DNA of 24,062 bases from an uncultured Pseudoflavonifractor sp. (GTDB taxonomy: Bacteria > Bacillota > Clostridia > Oscillospirales > Oscillospiraceae). The notes under the pieces are model-generated. The model ran no database searches. It saw nothing but the letters and a program-made list of their open reading frames with translations, and was not told where the DNA came from. The first letter of the stretch is position 1. Each line of letters starts with the position of its first letter. A program made the translations under genes and the position numbers. The stretch lies in assembly GCA_904419835.1 (NCBI GenBank), contig CAJFTA010000039.1, positions 1-24,062 of the forward strand, given 5' to 3'. Shown piece by piece: positions 21,334-24,062 of this stretch.

Positions 21334-22545
21334 TTACATATCAAGGATAACCGGCCCAGTGGTCCACTCCAGCCCGCAGGGGCGGGGCAGGGGAGAGCAC
21401 AGGGCGTACAGGTCGGTGCACCGTGCCTCCAGCTCGAAGAGCTGCCGGGCGGGCCGGGGCAGCCGCCTGGCGTGGGCGCTTTTCACCAGGATGGGCAGGG
21501 CAGCGCACTTCTCCATGTTCCGGAGCAGAGCCTGCCCCCGGCGGTTGAAGCCCAGCACCCTCAGGTAGGGAGGGGAGGCGGGGCGGTCAGCGGCGGTCAG
21601 GCCCAGGAAGGCCCACAGCACCAGCCGACGGATTCTGGCGTGGGTGTACCGTTTGGTCTTGGCGGCGGCGCAGAACGCCTCGATGGAGCAGCTGGCTTTG
21701 ACGGCTTCTGTCAGCCGATGTGGCAGTCCTTCAGCAGCGCCGCTGTCCGGCAGGGCGGCAAAGTCCGCCTCGTCCATGGTGCGCAGCCTGGCCAGCACCG
21801 CCCGCTCACACTGTTCCAGACCGGCGGGGCAGCGGCCCTGCTCCGCCTCCCGGGAGAGGAGGGCCAGGGTGGAGGGGGGCAGGTAGCGCCCGGCCTCCTC
21901 CCACCGGCCGTCCTTCAGCATGGCGCGGACAGCGGAGGCCGAGGCGAAACCGTCCGCCGGGGCGGCGGCGTCATGCCCGGCGCCCACCCGGGCCACGGCC
22001 AGAGGGGCGATGGGGGAGCGGAGCAGCTTCAGCGCCTTCAGGTACTCCACGGCCAGGTTGTTGTTTGGGGTGCTCAGGCAGCTGGCCGCCGGACCGATGA
22101 GACGCTCCGCCGCCGTCTGCCGGGCCACGGGGAAGGACACGCCCCGGGCCAGATCCTCCCGTAGCAGGTCCCGGTGAGCGTCGGTGAGCAGGCAGTCCGC
22201 CGCGGCGGACAGAGCGGCGGCATCCCCGCTCTCGCAGCCGAAGGACAGCACGTCCACCACGCCGGTAGCCGCCAGCAGGGCCACCGCTCCCTGGGCGAAG
22301 GACTCCGCCGACGCGGCCGCCCACACGGTGGGCAGTTCCAGTACCAGGTCGGCCCCGCCCAGAAGGGCGCACTCCGCCCGCCGCCGCTTGTCCATGGCGG
22401 CGGCCTCGCCCCGCTGGACAAAGTTTCCGCTCATCACGCAGACAATACCGGCGTCTCCGCCCAGAAGCCGTCTGGTTTCGGCGATATGCCAGCCATGCCC
22501 CAGATGAAAAGGGTTATATTCCGCCACAATACCGGCAACCTGCAT
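21334..22545 (-). CDS. tmcAL: tRNA(Met) cytidine acetate ligase TmcAL (YlbM family)
   Basis: This 403-residue protein acetylates the wobble cytidine C34 of elongator tRNA-Met using ATP and acetate. The N-terminal nucleotidyltransferase domain has E-Y-N-P-F-H-L-G-H (9-17, an HIGH-type motif), M-S-G-N-F-V-Q-R-G-E (38-47) and E-L-P-T-V-W-A-A-A-S-A-E-S-F-A. The family was known as DUF795/YlbM before its function was found. The length is normal. GGAGGG lies six bases before ATG 22545. It is divergent from ackA. Confidence 0.92.
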   Translation of the reverse strand: MQVAGIVAEYNPFHLGHGWHIAETRRLLGGDAGIVCVMSGNFVQRGEAAAMDKRRRAECALLGGADLVLELPTVWAAASAESFAQGAVALLAATGVVDVLSFGCESGDAAALSAAADCLLTDAHRDLLREDLARGVSFPVARQTAAERLIGPAASCLSTPNNNLAVEYLKALKLLRSPIAPLAVARVGAGHDAAAPADGFASASAVRAMLKDGRWEEAGRYLPPSTLALLSREAEQGRCPAGLEQCERAVLARLRTMDEADFAALPDSGAAEGLPHRLTEAVKASCSIEAFCAAAKTKRYTHARIRRLVLWAFLGLTAADRPASPPYLRVLGFNRRGQALLRNMEKCAALPILVKSAHARRLPRPARQLFELEARCTDLYALCSPLPRPCGLEWTTGPVILDM

Positions 22546-22594
22546 GAATTTCCCTCCGAAAGAAAGAATTCTTCAATTTGATGCAAAAAAGGTG

Positions 22595-22623
22595 TTGTCC
22601 TTTTGGGACAAAGGGGATAAAAT
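22595..22623 (+). promoter_or_regulatory. ackA promoter with embedded operator-like dyad
   Basis: TTGTCC (22595-22600) and TAAAAT (22618-22623) are separated by 17 bases. The -35 box is also the left half of an inverted repeat TTGTCC-TTTTG-GGACAA (22595-22611), so a bound regulator would cover it. Confidence 0.6.
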
Positions 22624-22699
22624 AGAATATGCTTATTCTACTACGGAATCATCCTGCCCGCAAGGCGGAGAACGATTTGCAAAAGGAGAGACAAGTTAC

Positions 22700-23899
22700 A
22701 TGAAGGTACTCGTCATCAACGCAGGAAGCTCTTCCCTGAAATATCAGCTGATGGACCCGGCCACCCGGGACGTGCTGGCCAAGGGCCTGTGCGAGCGCAT
22801 CGGCATTGACGGCCGCCTGACCCACAAGGTGCCCGCCAAGGACCAGAAGTTTGAGGCTGAGATCCCCATGCCCACCCACGCCGAGGCCATTGAGGCGGTG
22901 CTGCAGGCCCTGACCGACAGCGACCACGGCGTCATTGCCAGCATGGACGAGATTGACGCTGTGGGCCACCGCGTGCTGCACGGCGGCATGGCCTTTACCG
23001 AGAGCTGCATCATTGATGACGCCTGTATCGAGGCCATCAAGGAGTGCATCCCCCTGGGCCCCCTGCACAATCCCGCCAACCTGATGGGCATCGAGGCCTG
23101 CCAGAAGGTCATGCCCAGCAAGCCCCAGGTGGCCGTGTTCGACACCGCCTTCCACATGACCATGCCCGAGAAGGCCTACACCTACGCCATCCCCTACGAG
23201 TACTATGAGAAGGACAAGGTCCGCCGCTACGGCTTCCACGGCACCTCCCACCGCTATGTCTCCGCCCGGGCCGCCGCCCTCATGGGCCGCGATCCCAAGG
23301 GCCTGAAGCTCATCTCCTGCCACCTGGGCAACGGCTCCTCCCTGGCCGCCATTGTGGACGGCAAGTGCGTGGACACCACCATGGGCCTTGGCCCTCTGGC
23401 CGGCGTGCCCATGGGCACCCGCGCCGGCGACATGGACGCCACCATCCTGGAGTACCTGATGGGCCGGTACGGCTATGACATCAAGGAGATGCTCAACATC
23501 CTGAACAAGAAGTCCGGTGTGCTGGGCATTTCCGGCGTGTCCTCCGACTTCCGCGACCTGGAGAGTGCCGCCGCCGAGGGCAACCACCGCGCCCGCCTGG
23601 CTCTGGACGTGTTCTACTATGACGTGAAGAAGTATATCGGCGCCTATGCCGCCGCCATGGGCGGTGTGGACGGCATCATCTTCACCGCGGGCGTGGGCGA
23701 GAACGCCGCCGGCACCCGTATGGCCATTGCCTCCGGCCTGGAGTACATGGGCGTGAAGATGGACGAGGAGAAGAACAACACCCGGGGCAAGGAGGCCATT
23801 ATCTCCGCCGACGACTCCAAGGTGACCGTCATGGTCATCCCCACCGACGAGGAGCTCATGATCGCCTCCGATACCGCCGAGATCGTCTCCAAGCTGTAA
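22700..23899 (+). CDS. ackA: Acetate kinase
   Basis: This 399-residue enzyme makes ATP and acetate from acetyl-phosphate in fermentation, and can run in reverse. The active-site residues known from the Methanosarcina enzyme fall at identical positions: N7 (V-I-N-A-G-S-S-S-L-K), R91, D148 (F-D-T-A-F-H), H180 and R241, with an E-E pair at 384-385. ATG 22700 is preceded by AAAGGAG; an in-frame ATG at 22544 is rejected because it overlaps the promoter and lacks homology. Its usual partner pta is not in the window. A terminator follows at 23928. Confidence 0.98.
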   Translation: MKVLVINAGSSSLKYQLMDPATRDVLAKGLCERIGIDGRLTHKVPAKDQKFEAEIPMPTHAEAIEAVLQALTDSDHGVIASMDEIDAVGHRVLHGGMAFTESCIIDDACIEAIKECIPLGPLHNPANLMGIEACQKVMPSKPQVAVFDTAFHMTMPEKAYTYAIPYEYYEKDKVRRYGFHGTSHRYVSARAAALMGRDPKGLKLISCHLGNGSSLAAIVDGKCVDTTMGLGPLAGVPMGTRAGDMDATILEYLMGRYGYDIKEMLNILNKKSGVLGISGVSSDFRDLESAAAEGNHRARLALDVFYYDVKKYIGAYAAAMGGVDGIIFTAGVGENAAGTRMAIASGLEYMGVKMDEEKNNTRGKEAIISADDSKVTVMVIPTDEELMIASDTAEIVSKL

Positions 23900-23927
23900 A
23901 AGAAACAGCATTTTGGACATATCTGAC

Positions 23928-23958
23928 AGGAGCGGGACCGCATAACGGTCCCGCTCCT
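23928..23958 (+). terminator. Hairpin terminator behind ackA
   Basis: AGGAGCGGGACCG (23928-23940) pairs perfectly with CGGTCCCGCTCCT (23946-23958) around a CATAA loop. Only CAGCG follows, so a U-tract is lacking, but position and stability fit a terminator. Confidence 0.75.
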
Positions 23959-24013
23959 CAGCGTGTCGAAAAACCTCGGTTGAACAGAATCCGCCTGTGT
24001 CGGGGTGGGGGAG

Positions 24014-24040
24014 CGCGAGGGGGCAGCCGCCCGCCTCGCG
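24014..24040. other. GC-rich inverted repeat near the right edge
   Basis: CGCGAGG plus GGGC pairs with GCCC plus CCTCGCG, with one bulged base and an AGCC loop. The last 100 bases hold no convincing gene on either strand; the open frame read leftward runs into ackA and is a shadow. Its role is unknown. Confidence 0.4.
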
Positions 24041-24062
24041 TGGAATCGAATGCCCCGCAATG

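Overview
The window looks like chromosomal DNA of a GC-rich, spore-forming member of the Clostridia, most likely an Oscillospiraceae-type gut anaerobe (Flavonifractor/Lawsonibacter/Intestinimonas-like). This is inferred, not searched. The reasons are sporulation genes (SpoIVFA/SpoIVFB-like pair, spoIIGA-sigE) next to the Firmicutes cluster yceD-rpmF-DUF512-der-plsY-gpsA, strong AGGAGG ribosome-binding sites, sigma-A promoters with 17-bp spacers, and ackA diverging from tmcAL. No rRNA, tRNA, CRISPR array or intact mobile element was seen. No gene-free stretch exceeds 300 bases.

Layout, left to right. 1-88 may hold the tail of a transposase. 220-1921 (+) encodes an M23-domain membrane protein and an M50 intramembrane protease. 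A promoter and a strongly structured non-coding stretch (about 1952-2097) follow, then rsmA and a DinB-like protein (+), ending at a bidirectional terminator. 3842-6035 (-) holds an AT-rich histidine phosphatase, a DUF308 membrane protein, and a coupled pair of a YbaK-type deacylase and an FlK-type thioesterase. 6200-10207 (-) is a complete polyamine ABC transporter operon, potABCD. 10473-11438 (-) is an RluA-family pseudouridine synthase, divergent from the yceD-rpmF pair. 12505-17070 (+) is DUF512 radical-SAM-like protein, der, plsY and gpsA. A small protein (-) at 17120-17311 separates this from spoIIGA-sigE (+). nth (-) converges on sigE and diverges from glyA (+). tmcAL (-) converges on glyA and diverges from ackA (+).

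Functionally the window mixes ribosome and tRNA work (rsmA, Rlu, yceD, rpmF, der, tmcAL, YbaK), phospholipid precursor synthesis (gpsA makes glycerol-3-phosphate, plsY acylates it), mother-cell sporulation control (spoIIGA processes pro-sigma-E; SpoIVFB-type proteases process pro-sigma-K), polyamine uptake, one-carbon metabolism (glyA) and acetate energy metabolism (ackA). Most of it is ordinary core genome. The items most worth a second look are the structured RNA candidate before rsmA, a spoIIG-like promoter with an abnormally long spacer and Spo0A-box-like sites, the atypical AT-rich histidine phosphatase, and a two-domain DinB-like protein whose ribosome-binding site lies in a hairpin.
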